A stretch of DNA of 64,000 nt from Limnanthes douglasii subsp. nivea (GCA_036936605.1 JAUPFV010000002.1:201213273-201277272); one strand, 5' to 3'; shown: positions 35,950 through 47,069, counted from the first letter of the stretch. Numbers and translations are program-made. Notes: generated by a model from the sequence alone, not told the origin.

Positions 35950-36682
35950 TATTCCCTCGATTAATATGTTTTATAGTCACTTTATCAAACAAGAAAGACA
36001 ATTTTTGAAGCTCATGAAGATACAAATTAAATGATCTTTCATAGATATAGAAACACCGGCCATATGATTTGCTATTAATTGTGAAACTGTTTTAACCAAA
36101 TTGTTGTTGCTCCATAGATATTAGCAAGTCTCAGACCATCCAACAAAACCTCATATCCAGCTTCATTATACGATACATGAAACCCAAATCGAATGGCTTG
36201 ATACATAGCCTCCCTAGAATGAGCAACCAACTGCACTCCTATGCTGCACCCCAATATACTAGAGCCACCATATGTTCGAACTATCCAAATTGAAGTTTAT
36301 GGTAAAGTCTCTTTATTTATCTCCTCATCGGACGGATTGAATGAAATTCAACAAGAAAATCAGCTAAAGCTTGGACTTTGATGGCCATTCGAAGAGAAAA
36401 ACTGATATCAAAATGTCCCAAATCTACTGACCATTTGGTCATCCTTCTAGAAATGTCTCGGTGTTATAACAGATTATTTAGTGGAAAATAAGTTCGAACC
36501 ACAATAGTATGAGCTTGAAAATAAGTGCACATTTTCATAGTAGCCACCACTAAAGCTAGAGCCAATTTTTCAAGTCTCAAATACCTTTTCTCTGCTGCTA
36601 ACATACTCTTACTAACATAGTAAACTAGCTTCGAAATTCCCTTATCTTCACTTACTAAAACAACACTGGGTTTGTTGTCCAT
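35950..36682 (-). pseudogene. RNase H domains of C
   Basis: RNase H1: VVLVSEDKGISKLVYYVSKS, KRYLRLEKLALALV and YFQAHTIVVRTYF in 36682-36464. The second RNase H at 35950-36300 is in several frames with stops (NEAGYEVLLDGLR-like near 36150). RNase H1 is fused directly to the RT N-terminal part at about 36665-36680. Confidence 0.75.
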
Positions 36683-36684
36683 AA

Positions 36685-37118
36685 AGAATATTGTGCCTCC
36701 CTAATATGTCCGGCATTAGACAAATAATCCACTTCTACAACAATAACATCTCACTTCTCAACAGACAAACACGTCTTTTTTGAATAACTGGCTTGATCCT
36801 CGGATTTATAGCCAAGCTATGGCATATCACATCAGATGGAACCCCCACTACATCCTCTGTTTTCCAACCGAAAAGATCCAAAATGGCAAACATAAATTGT
36901 AACAATTATTGATGAAAAGTTTGGGATAATAATGTCCCTATTCGAAGAATATTTCCATTGAGAAAAGAATACTCTTCTATGTCTTCACTTACTGTTAGAG
37001 AACCCGGGGTTTCCCATGGATCATCAATCCCTTTTCTTCTTTCGAGGTCCATCCCATGATTGATACTCAGCCATTCGATCTTCACTGTTAGGACCTCGGA
37101 TATGAAACGTTGTTGCAT
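36685..37118 (-). pseudogene. RT N-terminal part of C (palm deleted)
   Basis: The frame 37118-36906 (GSLTVSEDIEEYSFLNGNIL) matches the RT leader of A. Then VVGVPSDVICHSLAINPRIK and a drifted LWTTNPV end. Everything from there to the RNase H SED block is missing: about 0.8 kb compared with A, including FMDxFxGYNQI, PFGLKNA and YIDD. C could not have made its own RT after this loss. Confidence 0.85.
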
Positions 37119-37129
37119 AACATTCTCTG

Positions 37130-37640
37130 GCTACCTTTTGATCACATTAGACCACCCCAACACGGTCTCCGATGACATACTTCAAACACTGATGAACGAT
37201 GGATACAACGACATACATCCTCAAAATCGAAGATATCCCGAAGATAACATTATAACTGGTCAGGCAATCCACCACCATGAATAAAACTTGAACATTCTTT
37301 TAAAAGGCCCCTTTCCCAAACACAGACAAATTTAAGGTGGATTACGCATTTTATCTTATGTTGACTTGAACAAAATATTCACAGATCTTCATGTATCTAT
37401 CAAAACGCGTAGGATTTCAATCCCAACTATTTCTTTTCTAATAACTACTACATCTTCAAGAGGACCTGCAATGCCTCTAAAATCATCTTCCTCAAAAATA
37501 ATAAAAGGAACATCTTTATTACCATACAAATGAGTAGACATCTTCCTTTTACTTGAGTAGCTAAACTTACCACATGCCTTTTCTGGGAGCTATTAGTGTT
37601 ACCAGTCATAAAATCTCCCGCAAAAATTGCCAACGACTCA
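37130..37640 (-). pseudogene. Protease of C
   Basis: Minus strand: AGPLEDVVVIRKEIVGIEIL, VLIDT-stop-RSVNILFKST, where Gly of DTGSS is now a stop, and a C-terminal part near 37130-37280 in other frames. The opening frame at 37633-37448 (FAGDFMTGNTNSSQKRHVVS) matches A at ~4740. Confidence 0.75.
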
Positions 37641-37773
37641 AAATATTCACATAAGCTTTGAACTCACCTTTGCTCTACTGTTTCATCAACATCCATCAAA
37701 ATTAACCGATCTTGATTTTTATATAATTTTTTTGAAGTTTCGTCAAACTCATCGATCATAAAATCTAGAATCA

Positions 37774-39310
37774 TCAGATTTTCTTCCTCTGAATCAGATT
37801 TGCTGCTTGCGAAGTTGATGCACTTGGAGCCTTTAAACCACTGCTCTGTCCTATAACAAAAACAACTAATTTTCTATTTTCAATTAATATCTGCATTTTT
37901 TTTAAAATTATACAATCTACAGTATCATGTCCTATATCATTATGATACTTACGTAACCTGTTGTAACGCTCTTCTCTTTGTCTATTTACCGGACACGGTT
38001 TTTTATAGCTCATATATCCTTTACCATTTTCATAAATTGACGCAACATTCTCAGTTAAATCAGCATAACATTCTGGCCGTATCCACTGATTTGGCCTCGG
38101 TCTGTGAAATTGATACCATGTATCTTGAGTTTGGTAAAATTCGAAGATTGTCGTTGATTATTTGACACATGACCTGAATTATTTTGACTAGTTCCAATGA
38201 TTCCTAGAACTCTAGTCGATCCCTCCATTTTAATTTGATCCTCTACTTGAGCCATCAGTGCTCCAAAAGTCAAAGCTCTCCTCTAATACACCTGGTAATA
38301 ATCCTTGTTGAAATGAAACCATAACTACCAATTCTTCACAATTATCTAATCCTGCTTTTGTTAGCAGAAAATACTTTGTATAATCCTTCAGCTTATCTCC
38401 CATAGCCTGCTTACATAGTATAATATCATGATTTTCTCGCATTTACTTACCTCCCACAAATTATCATCGAAAAACTATATAGAAATATCTAAAATTGGGA
38501 ATAGATCTTCTCGGAATCTTGTTGTACCATTTCAAAGTTGTGCCCTTAAATGTCTGAGAAAAGGCTCTGCATACCAACCTATCATCATCTTCGAAGTTCA
38601 TCATATAGTTCTTGAATTATTCGATGTGATCATCAGGATCTTACATCCCATCAAATTTCTCGACCTTAGAAATATCAATCCGCTTCAGAAGAGTAATAGA
38701 CCTTATCTCAGTTTTTAAAGGAGAATTTCTTCAATCAACTCCTTGGACGTACTGGTTATCTCCTCATGTTCCCATGACGGCGTATAAATTATGATCATCT
38801 AAACATGTGTACTGATTCAATGTATTTCTTTCACACCATTTTGTTTCCTTAAAAATGTGGAACATTGTCTTTTTTTTATCTATAGTCATTGCTTGACTTT
38901 CGCAGCCGTCCTTTTTATTCTTTCGAAGATCCCCGATATCTCTTTTGTTCAGATGTCGAACTGTCAAACTCATCATCACTGGATGCAACATACCTATACT
39001 TGTCTTTTTTTTTCTTTTCGTGGAGTATGATGCTCTTTATCAGATTCAAAATATTATATCCTTTACTCACTTTGAATCTGGCGAGTTGTACAAGATTGAT
39101 CAGATTAACTGTCTAAATCGTACTTCTCCTCCACTTATCGCACTTCAGATTTCAATTCACATGATTGAATATTTTCATCTCTTTGAACTAGAATGAGTCC
39201 GTTGAACTCGAATTTGATCATCTTCCTTACTTTCTCCTCTCCGTAAATCAGATCTTAGCGTCTCGATTGCCTTTGAACCAAACAAACATTTTCTCCCCAT
39301 TCCATTCTCG
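37774..39310 (-). pseudogene. Gag of C
   Basis: The N-terminal part near 39240-39310 (NGEKMFVWFKGN) is weak. The basic/Ser-rich part at ~38930-39010 reads KYRYVASSDDEFDSS. The capsid at 38470-38680 has DPDDHIE, FKNYMMNFEDDDRLVCRAFS and QTFKGTTLKWYNKIPR, nearly as in A. The knuckle-like LRKYHNDIGHDTVDC is at 37905-37955. Many stops. Confidence 0.8.
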
Positions 39311-39390
39311 ATCAATAACAACAATAACAGATCTAGAATTCAATTATCTTTGGTTTTTTATTATAAAATCAAGGTTGCGGTCGACTGTAT

Positions 39391-39411
39391 CTCCCAATAT
39401 GGTTGCCAATT
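39391..39411 (-). other. Primer binding site of C (degraded)
   Basis: Minus strand TTGGCAACCATATTGGGAG, directly inside the LTR at 39412, in the place and pattern of A's site (TTGGTGACTCCACTGGGGA). Confidence 0.6.
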
Positions 39412-39655
39412 TGTTGTGTATTTAGTTCTTGAAAGTGAAAGAGAGAATGATTTCAGAGAGAGAAAGTAAAAGTGAAAATTAGTTTCAATGAAAGAAAGTA
39501 TCATCCTTTGTATCAACAGTCAACCTTTATTTATAAGGTGTTCATGCTTAATGTAACATAATTAGTTACACATATGGGTTAATTACACTTTAGCCCCCCA
39601 TCTTTACAAATAGTATAAAATATGTCATATATCTTTACAATTGATCATACAAGAC
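39412..39655 (-). repeat. 5' LTR of C, truncated
   Basis: Only ~245 bp aligns with the LTR at 31834. The match stops after CATACAAGACTCTA, and gag of B follows at once. The outer part of this LTR and the matching part of B gag are missing together. Confidence 0.75.
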
Positions 39656-39659
39656 TCTA

Positions 39660-40490
39660 GGGAAATTCCTTTGAATGTCACTAAAAACACTCTACAAAGC
39701 ATCGTCAGTACTGAACGTCATCATCATTGACGCATCATACAAGTCCATCTTATGCGGGTCAAATTTCTATGGAAGTTCCCATCGAGGATGCACTTCACAA
39801 AGGGGGATTATTGCAAAACATACACCACCATAGTGGGTCTTACTTGGTCATATCCGGGGGGCTCAACTATTCCATTCTCACTAGGCGCTCCATTAGACGA
39901 TAAATCTCCCCGGTGAGAATCCGTCGCTCTTTTCTTCTTTTGTTTTTTGTTTTTTCTCTCACTGGTACACTCGCCTCTATGAGCACGACTCGTGATTTTC
40001 TGTGTGAGGTCGTCCCCCCATTCTCTAGTAAGGAATCCTGTCTAACAACCCTTTCGGAAAAGACCTTCTTACTCAAGAATCGGAGGGTTTCAGCAATTTG
40101 ATCAAAATGATGCCTTGCCTCGCGACCTCTCTCCTACTGCCGCTGAGAAATATTTTGTTGCTCGCGCTTGATTTCCTCAATCCCAGTTCCCATGATCTGC
40201 ACATTAGAATGGATGAAAGTCATATTAAGGTTCACAGGATTTTTACCATATACGGGTCCGCCAACGTTCTGCTCAATATTGACATGTGACTAGTAGTCAG
40301 TCTAGTTCGCCGTTACGCAAACCTCACGATGATCTGCTTGATCAGTTCCTACGATAGTCTCGCCATTGGATGAATTATCATGTACTCCTTAATTTCCTTA
40401 CCATCATTTCATGTGTGGCTCAACCATATTCTCCCTTTCAATTCCTGTCCTAGTCATCCCTATCACTTACCCTAGTACGAACTACACGTA
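39660..40490 (-). pseudogene. Gag N-terminal half of element B
   Basis: Minus strand from the primer binding site: a leader, then VQIMGTGIEEIKREQQNI, LSKKVFSERVVRQDSLLENG (39867-40076), a basic stretch KTKNKRRKER, and the capsid start ending ALCRVFLVTFKGISLES at ~39665. The block CRxFxxTFKG is the standard capsid motif. The remainder, up to the gag-PR linker at 31800, is lost at the junction with C. Confidence 0.75.
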
Positions 40491-40497
40491 ATGCATT

Positions 40498-40515
40498 TCC
40501 CACAGACGACGCTAA
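40498..40515 (-). other. Primer binding site of element B
   Basis: Minus strand TTAGCGTCGTCTGTGGGAA, close to the TTGGCGCCGTCTGTGGGA site seen in many plant gypsy elements, with two transitions. It starts four bases inside the LTR edge (CACCA). Recognition of the canonical form is from memory. Confidence 0.7.
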
Positions 40516-40519
40516 AATC

Positions 40520-41094
40520 TGGTGATGAATTTTTATAATAGATATAAAATATGGAAAGCGGAAGAATAAAATTCTAATATCTTATTACTTTGATCTAAGA
40601 AACCTTGCATGATTTTAGGATCCTCTATCCTTTATATAATATATTTTACAATACAGTACTTTATAATCTCCTAATAACTCTTCACTTTTTGTTAGGCTTG
40701 GTTGTGGGTACATGCGTAACTTATACGTCTTAGAGGATGATCTATTACTTCTCTTAGTGGCCTTATATTTCGTAACCACTATTCATCATGGGCCGAGGTA
40801 CAGTTAACCTTTACACATATTATTGTTTAGCGTTAGTCGGGGTACAAGTCTGCTGTCATACAGGATAACAGTCGAGTTTTCACATGGGCGCGCCTAGCTC
40901 TTCAACGATGTTTTTGTTTGCGCGTTATTCTGCCGAGGGGGTCTCATTATTAACTCATTGTACGGTTCTGCTTTGTATAATATCCTTCAAATGTGATTCC
41001 TCTTTATGTAGTACCCCTCGATTATTACTTTATTATCGGGGGTACCTCGGTCTGGCCGGTGAGTATTACTTAACAATAGTGTTATGCCTTATCA
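40520..41094 (-). repeat. 5' LTR of element B
   Basis: 575 bp, mate of 13364-13930. On the minus strand it begins TGATAAGG and ends CACCA. Differences from the mate are frequent along its length, so the insertion is not recent. Confidence 0.92.
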
Positions 41095-41099
41095 CGCAA
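41095..41099. other. Target site duplication of B, right copy (CGCAA)
   Basis: Identical to 13359-13363. The copia frame of G reads up to it from the right. Confidence 0.9.
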
Positions 41100-41109
41100 C
41101 AAATTTATG

Positions 41110-42240
41110 TTTACAAGACTTCTAACTAATCACTTCTCTTAGCAAAATAACCGCATAACTTGAAGTAGACTTCCTTTTCTCAAGGCACCATGTGTAATCA
41201 GATTACACATAAACTTTTAGTAATATATCACTCATGTGCTTTTGATGGTAACATACACCTACATCAGTCGAACCCTTCAAGTATCTCATGAGCCACTTGA
41301 GTGCATGCCCAAATTTTACATGAACCTGCTCAAAACACTTACGACTTATGCACGGTAAGGTCTCGTGTAAATCATAAAATAAATAATGCTACGAATAATA
41401 TTAACATATTGTATCCCCAACACATACTTCTTATTTGATGCTTTAGTTGGTGGTTGATGGGCCCTAAGTTTGAATTGGTAACCAGTGGGAATTCTAAAAG
41501 GTGTTATTTCGGATATCGAGACTTCCTTAAGACTTTATGTATATATTATTGATGAGATAAGAATAAATATCCATCCGCAATGTTCATATTAATATTAATA
41601 CCAAGTAGCCTCTTAGCCTATCTCATATCCTTCATCTCAAACTCTTATTTCAGTTAAGTTTATACTACTTCAATCTTTCTCCTCTATTTTCTAACTATAA
41701 GTATGTCATCAACGTACAACAATAATAAGACTTGTCTCTTAGCCTATCTCATATCCTCTATTTTCTAATAAATGCTGTTGTCAGAGAAAATTAGATGTAT
41801 ATTTAATATATCTCATAAAATAATCAAATCCTTTATTATGTCACCCTAACAAATAATTAATAGCAAAACCACGGTGAAGGTTTGTTTCACATCGGTGATA
41901 ATATTTCATTGAGGCCGACACACTTATTTTTTGGTAAAGCCATTAGCCATGAGCTTAGCCTTGTATAGGATAACTCACCACAAGGCATACTTGGATTTTT
42001 ATTGAATATGCATTTTCTCCCAACCAACTTCTTACCTTTGACTATTTCACAAGAATATGTGTTCATCTTCTTAAAAGATCTAAGTTTTTATTTCATGATC
42101 GTGAGCCATTTTTATTTATCATTACTGTTGATAGTATCATAATGCGTATTAGCTGCAAGAACATGTTTTTGAATTTCAGTAGATAAAACATAACCATTTC
42201 ATTTCCAAATCCTTACGTTTTTGGCTGTTTACTTGGTTTA
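41110..42240 (-). pseudogene. RT and start of RNase H of copia G
   Basis: Minus-strand blocks: SCEIVKGKKLVGRKCIFNKN (~42045), a YKARLVAKGF-like stretch (~41935), VLLLLYVDDILIVRK (41690-41740, active site intact), HALKWLMRYLKGSTDVGVCY (~41290) and CLEKRKSTSSYAVILLREVI (~41160). The frame then meets the B insertion. Short scrambled duplications occur at 41610-41770. Confidence 0.85.
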
Positions 42241-42499
42241 TGTGCTTTATAATTCACCAACTCATAACTGCCAAGATCATGTTCATATTTTATTTTATCA
42301 TTCCAAAGTCCTGGAATACCTAACCCTCAACCAACGTTTTACTTATACAATGGTTGAACCTCCTCTGTATGTCCCTAAGTGGAACCATGCCCAAAACGTT
42401 CTTCAATAGAAGTGTCTTCAACCTGTCTTTGTTGATCACAACCATCATCAACTTCGCATCTCTTCCCGTAAGAACTAGATTGAGTCCCCGCCGTCTTTT

Positions 42500-43420
42500 T
42501 CAGTGGCATTCCCTCTTCATTGAAAATGAGGTCCATACTTTCCGTGTATGTCATCAACGTACAACAAAAATAAGACTTGTCTTTCCATGTATGTCTCCCC
42601 ATTCCGTCCAGGCGCAAGACACCACAACTTATACCCTTTCACTCTTTCCGGATACCCGAGGAATAAATATTTTAGTGTTTTTTCCCTAAGATTATTATGG
42701 TTCATATGCGTATAGGAAACACATTCGAATATTCTCAAATGTTTTTTTTTTCCGTCCAGGAATTTTAAGAATAAAGAAATTTAAGTATCATAAAGAGACT
42801 CATGTGGATGATATATGGACTCGACGTCACGAATTCTCCTAGAACCTTCGACCCATTCCATATGTATGAAGCATACATTTAACCTGTTCCACCAAGGTTT
42901 GATTCATTCTCTAACAAAGTCTATTTTGCTGGGTATCCCACTTACAGTTCGATGTTTGGAAATGCTAAAATTTGTACGAACTCCTGATGTACATATTCCA
43001 AGCCATTATTAGTCTGAAACTTCTTCAACACTTTCCCGTTTTGATTCTCTACCAAATAATTCCAGTTCACAAAGGCAACAAATCTTTCATCCTTGGTATT
43101 CAAAAGTGGAAACCTATACTTTCCTCGAATAGTCATCAATCAACGACATAAATTTCCTTGCACCACCCAGGGTAGGTTCCTGCACCGGGCCCCAAAGGTC
43201 TAAATGAGCATAATAAAAAAACTTCATTAAATGCCTAGTTGCTGGGCATAAACTTCACCCTCTTACTATTACCTTACATTCAATCTACACTTTTAAACTA
43301 TAGTTTCAGCTAACGAACCATGTTTACTTAATTCATTGATCGTCTTCTCACTTAGATGTTCGAATCGATGATGCCACAACATGGTGAAATCCTCAATTAT
43401 ACTAGACATACCCTATACTA
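42500..43420 (-). pseudogene. Integrase of copia G
   Basis: Zinc-binding start MLWHHRFEHLSEKTINELSK (~43380). The core frame 43139-42942 has NTKDERFVAFVNWNYLVENQ and QTNNGLEYVHQEF (Asp of TDNG is Asn). The C-terminal part 42738-42600 has YLFLGYPERVKGYKLWCLAP. Inside the last frame an extra RQVLFLLYVDDIHGK copied from RT sits at 42540-42590. Confidence 0.85.
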
Positions 43421-43479
43421 CTACAAATCTCTCGAGATCCAACACACCATTAGGCCTCTTGGATTTCATAAGAACAAGA

Positions 43480-44640
43480 GAGCCTTGTAAGACTCTAATT
43501 ATGCCATCTTAACCCTTATAGGTAAACCCTTCTTCATCTAACAACCAAATAAAAAGAAGGTTATGTTTGACTTAAGGTACATACCTTATGTTGTTAATCA
43601 CCCTCTTAAGTTTCGTAGGAAACTTAAACCAAACCATTCCAATCCTTTTGAAATCGCATGATTCGTCATTCCCTCAGATGACCTTTATACCATCAAACAT
43701 TAACAATGTTTATTGGAAGCCATGTGAGATGATGCACCCGAACCAATCACACATTTATCGTTATACATCTAATAATAAGAAGTTATTAAACTATTAGCAT
43801 ACTCACAATCACCAGACAACGTTGCAACATGTGAGGCTTCAGTTGTTTGATACTTGTTGTCATTTTCCTACTCTGGGCAATTTCGACTCATATGACTTTC
43901 CTTTTTTACATGTCCAATATGTTACTTTTGAACATGTAACAACCTTTTTAGACTTCTAATAAGATTTTTCTCTCATCTTACTTAAAAAAAATTATTTTCC
44001 AATGAACTTCTCACACTCAATCAGTGCCCTTTGGAGCCATCTTTCATATTATTATTCTGTTGAAAATATTTTGAGTTTAATACACTTATGAAATTAACCA
44101 CTGTAACTAAGTCTTTTCCATAGAGTATGGTGTCTACGAAGTGTTCATACATTTTTCAGAGAGTACTTAGAAGGACAATTTCTTTGTATTCCTCATCTAT
44201 CTTCACACCGACTACATTCAAGTCGAGTATGACTCAGTTGTAACCATCTAAGTGCCTTGTTATCTCTATGCTATTATCCATAGATAACATGTAAAGATGC
44301 TTCTTTAGATACAATATGTTTGTCAATGACTTTTTTATATGAATTGCATGTAGCCAATTCCAGATCATCGACGTCGTAGACTCTTTCTATATATATATAT
44401 CATAACACTTCACCACCCAAGCTCAATATGAAGGCACTATGAGCTTTAGCCAGTACCATGACATCAACATATCATAGACTTATCTCCAAAGTTTGAAATC
44501 ATTAGATCTGTCGAATTTGTTTAGGCTAAGCTTCATGGAACTTATCTTAATTATCTTTCTGGTTCCATACGAGATCTACTACTTTGCCTTTTAAATTTGT
44601 GATTGATTCACTTCTTATACAGTTGTTCCATGCTCACCAC
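43480..44640 (-). pseudogene. Gag and protease of copia G
   Basis: Gag wording on the minus strand: VGVKIDEEYKEIVLLSTL (~44200), YEHFVDTILYGKDLVTVVNF (~44120), a Lys-rich end and a decayed zinc knuckle (CSKVTYWTCKKGK, ~43910). Protease: KCVIGSGASSHMASNKHC (~43740), where the Asp of DSGASxH is Gly. Upstream, YDVDDLELATCNSYK near 44370. Confidence 0.8.
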
Positions 44641-44650
44641 ACTACTTGTT

Positions 44651-44662
44651 GAATTAATACCA
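44651..44662 (-). other. Primer binding site of copia G
   Basis: Minus strand TGGTATTAATTC, five bases inside the LTR edge. It resembles the initiator-Met site TGGTATCAGAGC used by most plant copia elements. Confidence 0.55.
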
Positions 44663-44667
44663 CTATA

Positions 44668-44914
44668 TGACTGAGACAATAACTGATGTATCGATTAACG
44701 AATCCTCGGAGAAAAAACCCTATTAAAGATGACAAGAAAATAAAAGAAAACTTATATAAAACCAAGCGCATAAGACATATTTAATGTGGTTCAAATTGTA
44801 AAAAAATCATACATCCACATATATCGAAGACTCTTTTTATTAATAAGTAGGTTACATAAAGACTCTCAAGCACAAAGAACTCAATCACTATTTGTAACAA
44901 AACATGGTGTGATT
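44668..44914 (-). repeat. 5' LTR of copia G, cut by the assembly gap
   Basis: Starts TGACTGAGACAATAACTGATG (minus-strand end of the LTR) and matches 12162 onward. The rest is lost in the N run. Confidence 0.75.
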
Positions 44915-45014
44915 NNNNNNNNNNNNNNNNNNNNNNNNNNNNNNNNNNNNNNNNNNNNNNNNNNNNNNNNNNNNNNNNNNNNNNNNNNNNNNNNNNNNNN
45001 NNNNNNNNNNNNNN
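44915..45014. other. Assembly gap of exactly 100 N
   Basis: A run of exactly 100 N is normally a placeholder of unknown length. The sequences on its two sides should not be treated as neighbours without other evidence. Confidence 0.98.
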
Positions 45015-46720
45015 GCACCGGATGGACCAGAGGATATGGAGGGGCCAGAGTGGCGAGAGGTACCGGAGGGATCACATGCACGTTATGAGGATAATGCACC
45101 CGACGCACCTGAGGCCAAGGATCACGAGTTCTTGTCGGTGATGCCACACGTCCCGGCTCTCTATCCCGATTACTCCCAACAAGATGCGTTTAGTGTCTAC
45201 CACGAAGATGTAAGTTTTAATTCTCTAACTTTAATATATAATTTATTTATTATTTTATTAGGAACTTATGTGTTTGATACATATTGCAGGATATGATCTC
45301 TCTGTGATGCTTTGCCATGTACGATAGTCTCCGTAGATAGGACTTCAAAAAGCAGAGCACGGTATGGGCGAAGGTGATGGAGACTATCTTTGGCCCTCTC
45401 AAGACGCACTCTTTCGCTGGCATACCAACCTCCATTTGGTTGAGGCATTCCTCGAACGATGGCATGAGGAGACTTCGTCATTTCATTTCTCGTTTGGAGA
45501 GATGACTGTGACTTTGGATGACGTCCACGTCATCACTGGATTACCGGTCACAGGTATGTCTTTTGATGTATTAGCGTTCGACTCCGAGGTTGAGCGGAGC
45601 AAGATTTATGCTAGCATGTTAGGTGTACGACCAGTAGTTTTGAATAAAAATCTTAGGAATGCTAGTAGCATGAATCTTGGTTGGCTGCACAACACATTTA
45701 CGGGTGACAAATATAGTGATAGTAAGATCACAGATGAGAGAGTAGATCATGTCATCCGTACCTACATACTATTCTTGTTAGGTACCACAATTTGTGCAAA
45801 AGAAACCGGCAATAACACTCCTTTAGATTACCTCCAGTTTGTGAACCAGTACCATGGTATGAATAGGTTCAATTGGGGTGAGTTGGTATTAGCACAGTTG
45901 TACAACTCCCTTAGTCAGAGATCTCTGCATGGTACATGGGGCATTTGTGGGTTCATAGGGATGATCGAGGTGTGGATATCATTCAGTTTCGGGCTCTATT
46001 ATTTAGCAATTTTCAGCTAGCTATGCCCCATATGTGTCGACATGCGCCACAGAATATCGGGGTTTCATAGGATGTACGCAGGGAGTTGAGACATGCGCTC
46101 TCGACATGAACGGAGTCAAATGTAAGCAATATTTGTTAATTTTAACGTTACGTATTTTCACTAATATAATTGTCTAACTTGTTAACTTATTTATTTACAG
46201 GTCATTTTCCTTCCCTACATGTACGTACGGAACTATCATCTGTTCGAGAATGTTAGTTGGGTTGAGTTGATAGTTAAGGCGTTCTACATCATTTTTCTAT
46301 ACTACCCTGATCGTGTCACTTGACAGATGGGCTTTATACAGCTCATTCCGAAATATATACGTCCTCCTACATCCAAAAAAGCAGGAAAGAAGACTGCTAT
46401 CAGATACCTTTCGGATGCTCACTTGTGACGGGATTTGGAGTACCATCGTTACACCCTAGTTGGACTAGCGTACCATGGTGGGGCAGAGAGTAGCAATGCG
46501 ATGTTCTACGTTTGAATGAAGAAGAAGCTATGGTATATCGTTAGTTTCTCTAGTCCAGCTGGAGGTCCTCAGTTGCACCCATAGGGTGGTGCTGACTACG
46601 CAGGATATGACCAGATCGTACAGTATGCTCCATCCATACCGACGCTAGAGTACGACGATCTGGTACAGACCACCCTTCACATGTGCAGGATTGCTGAGCG
46701 GTACAGATTTCATTGATTCA
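45015..46720 (+). pseudogene. Plant mobile domain (PMD, MAIN-like) gene, broken
   Basis: PMD is found in MAIN/MAIL proteins and in many transposon-borne genes. The longest frame, 45364-46020, has HLVEAFLERWHEETSSFHFS, FGEMTVTLDDVHVITGLPVT and NRFNWGELVLAQLYNSLSQR, the classic domain start. Two introns fit: 45210-45289 (GTAAGT...TTGCAG) and 46122-46200 (GTAAGC...TTACAG). The second is phase 0 and joins TESN to VIFLPYMYVRNYHLF, continuing the domain. A frameshift before 46018, TGA for Trp in LST-W-TES and further stops (~46321, ~46426) kill it. The 5' end may lie in the gap. Confidence 0.85.
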
Positions 46721-47069
46721 GATTGTAGCAAGGTAACCCATGTGTTTTCCTAAGAAAACATCCTCTACATGCTACCCGATCTATTCCTATATTTCTAACA
46801 CGTACAATAACATGCATCAATATCTTTAGACCCGTTTGTGCATGACTTTTAAGATTTTTGGTCAAAACACCATCAAAACCGGGAATTATTCGAAACTTAC
46901 TTCGCTCGAATGATTCAACGATCCCTGCATGCTGCTTCGCTAATCAGTTATGAATTTATTCATAAAAAGCTAAAATTGCATTGATTTGTCCCAAGGTATT
47001 TTTTTTAGGGATGAGTGAGCACCCTCCACCCTACATAATACAAGTACAAAATTATGAACTTATTTTAAA

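Larger units (their letters stand above)
31834..39655 (-). mobile_element. Tat element C inserted in gag of B
   Basis: LTR-like ends at 31834 and 39412 share AGTGAAAGAGAGAATG, AGAGAGAGAAAGTAAAAGT, GTATC...CTTTGTAT and TAGTTACACA. The order on the minus strand is LTR, primer binding site, gag, PR, partial RT, RNase H1, second RNase H, IN, then a plus-strand antisense ORF and the 3' LTR. It is a relative of A in LTR, pol and antisense ORF. RT has lost ~0.8 kb. Its right LTR is cut short at ~39655, where B gag begins. Confidence 0.85.
13364..41094 (-). mobile_element. Ty3/gypsy Tat element B, with nested insertions
   Basis: Two direct LTRs (13364-13930 and 40520-41094) are flanked by CGCAA. On the minus strand, minus the inserts, the order is LTR, primer binding site, gag (39660-40490), PR, RT, RNase H, IN (31830-28752), plus-strand antisense ORF (28160-27340 and 15789-14312), polypurine tract, LTR. 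Two later insertions (D-E and C) account for about 19.4 kb of its 27.7 kb. All IN catalytic acids and one RT Asp are changed, so it is long dead. Confidence 0.9.
12162..44914 (-). mobile_element. Ty1/copia element G, split by element B
   Basis: LTR-like copies start at 12162 and at 44668 (shared ACTGATGTAT-GATTAACGAAT and AAGACTCTCAAGCA). Between them, once 13364-41094 is removed, lies a minus-strand copia order: gag, PR, IN, RT, RNase H. Without the insert it is about 5 kb, a normal copia length. An initiator-Met-like primer binding site sits by the right LTR. All genes are broken. The right LTR runs into the assembly gap. Confidence 0.85.

Noticed and set aside
42354..42689. Plus-strand ORFs of about 110 codons over retroelement regions (29410-29742, 31387-31806, 42354-42689, 59848-60282)
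   Set aside because: They are antisense shadows of IN, PR or LINE ORFs, whose protein motifs are on the minus strand. They do not lie in the antisense-ORF slot next to the 3' LTR.
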